Assembly: GCF_042242105.1 (NCBI RefSeq)
Contig: NC_092034.1
Span: forward strand, 1,706,644 to 1,770,643
DNA length: 64,000 nucleotides
Source: Pempheris klunzingeri
Lineage: Eukaryota > Chordata > Actinopteri > Acropomatiformes > Pempheridae
Direction: 5' to 3'
The position numbers were made by a program, and so were the translations under genes. How positions within the stretch are numbered: position 1 is the stretch's first letter; the number at the start of each line of letters is the position of its first letter. Positions 63,963 to 64,000 of this stretch are shown here, piece by piece. The notes below the pieces were generated by a model. It was not told where the DNA came from. It did not search any database and saw only the letters and a program-made list of their open reading frames with translations.

Positions 63963-64000
63963 CTGGAGGAGCAGCAGGAGGAGGAGGAGTGTGTGTGTGT

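Overview
This window is nuclear DNA of a ray-finned fish, most likely a percomorph teleost. The evidence is small exons with GT/AG borders, long introns, many CA/GT microsatellites, L2-like and RTE-like LINE remnants and fold-back repeats, together with six recognisable vertebrate genes. No bacterial or viral genes, tRNA, rRNA or CRISPR array was seen. Gene models were built by hand from protein similarity and splice sites; every listed model closes in phase across all of its introns, apart from the TLR frameshift noted below.

Layout. (1) 1-6099, minus: first seven coding exons of the half ABC transporter abcg2; the rest lies off the left edge. (2) 11840-15831, minus (non-coding exon and GC-rich promoter at about 18255-18500): ppm1k, the mitochondrial PP2C phosphatase of branched-chain amino acid catabolism. 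(3) 21400-25034, minus: a gprin3-type GPRIN gene. In human 4q22, ABCG2 and PPM1K are adjacent and GPRIN3 lies a few genes further on, so this is a compacted version of that conserved block. (4) 28645-32458, plus: a fish Toll-like receptor of the TLR13/22/23 group with a frameshift between the membrane segment and the TIR domain. (5) 35019-40680, plus: a 12-exon PPME1-like gene whose catalytic serine is replaced by glycine. (6) 48306-60390, minus: rnf150, a PA-TM-RING E3 ligase, with a probable 3' UTR reaching about 43440. Two unassigned minus-strand terminal exons lie at 62494-62614 and 63725-63962.

The genes do not form an operon or a shared pathway. The most unusual item is the PPME1 homologue: its reading frame is intact over 12 exons, the catalytic Asp, catalytic His and HGGGH loop remain, but GHSMGG has become GHGVGG. 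It therefore looks like a pseudoenzyme that could still bind PP2A. Other notable signals are three tandem 40-bp units, each with a perfect three-pentamer heat-shock element, between abcg2 and ppm1k; the TLR frameshift; and a fold-back (MITE-like) repeat family with at least six copies.
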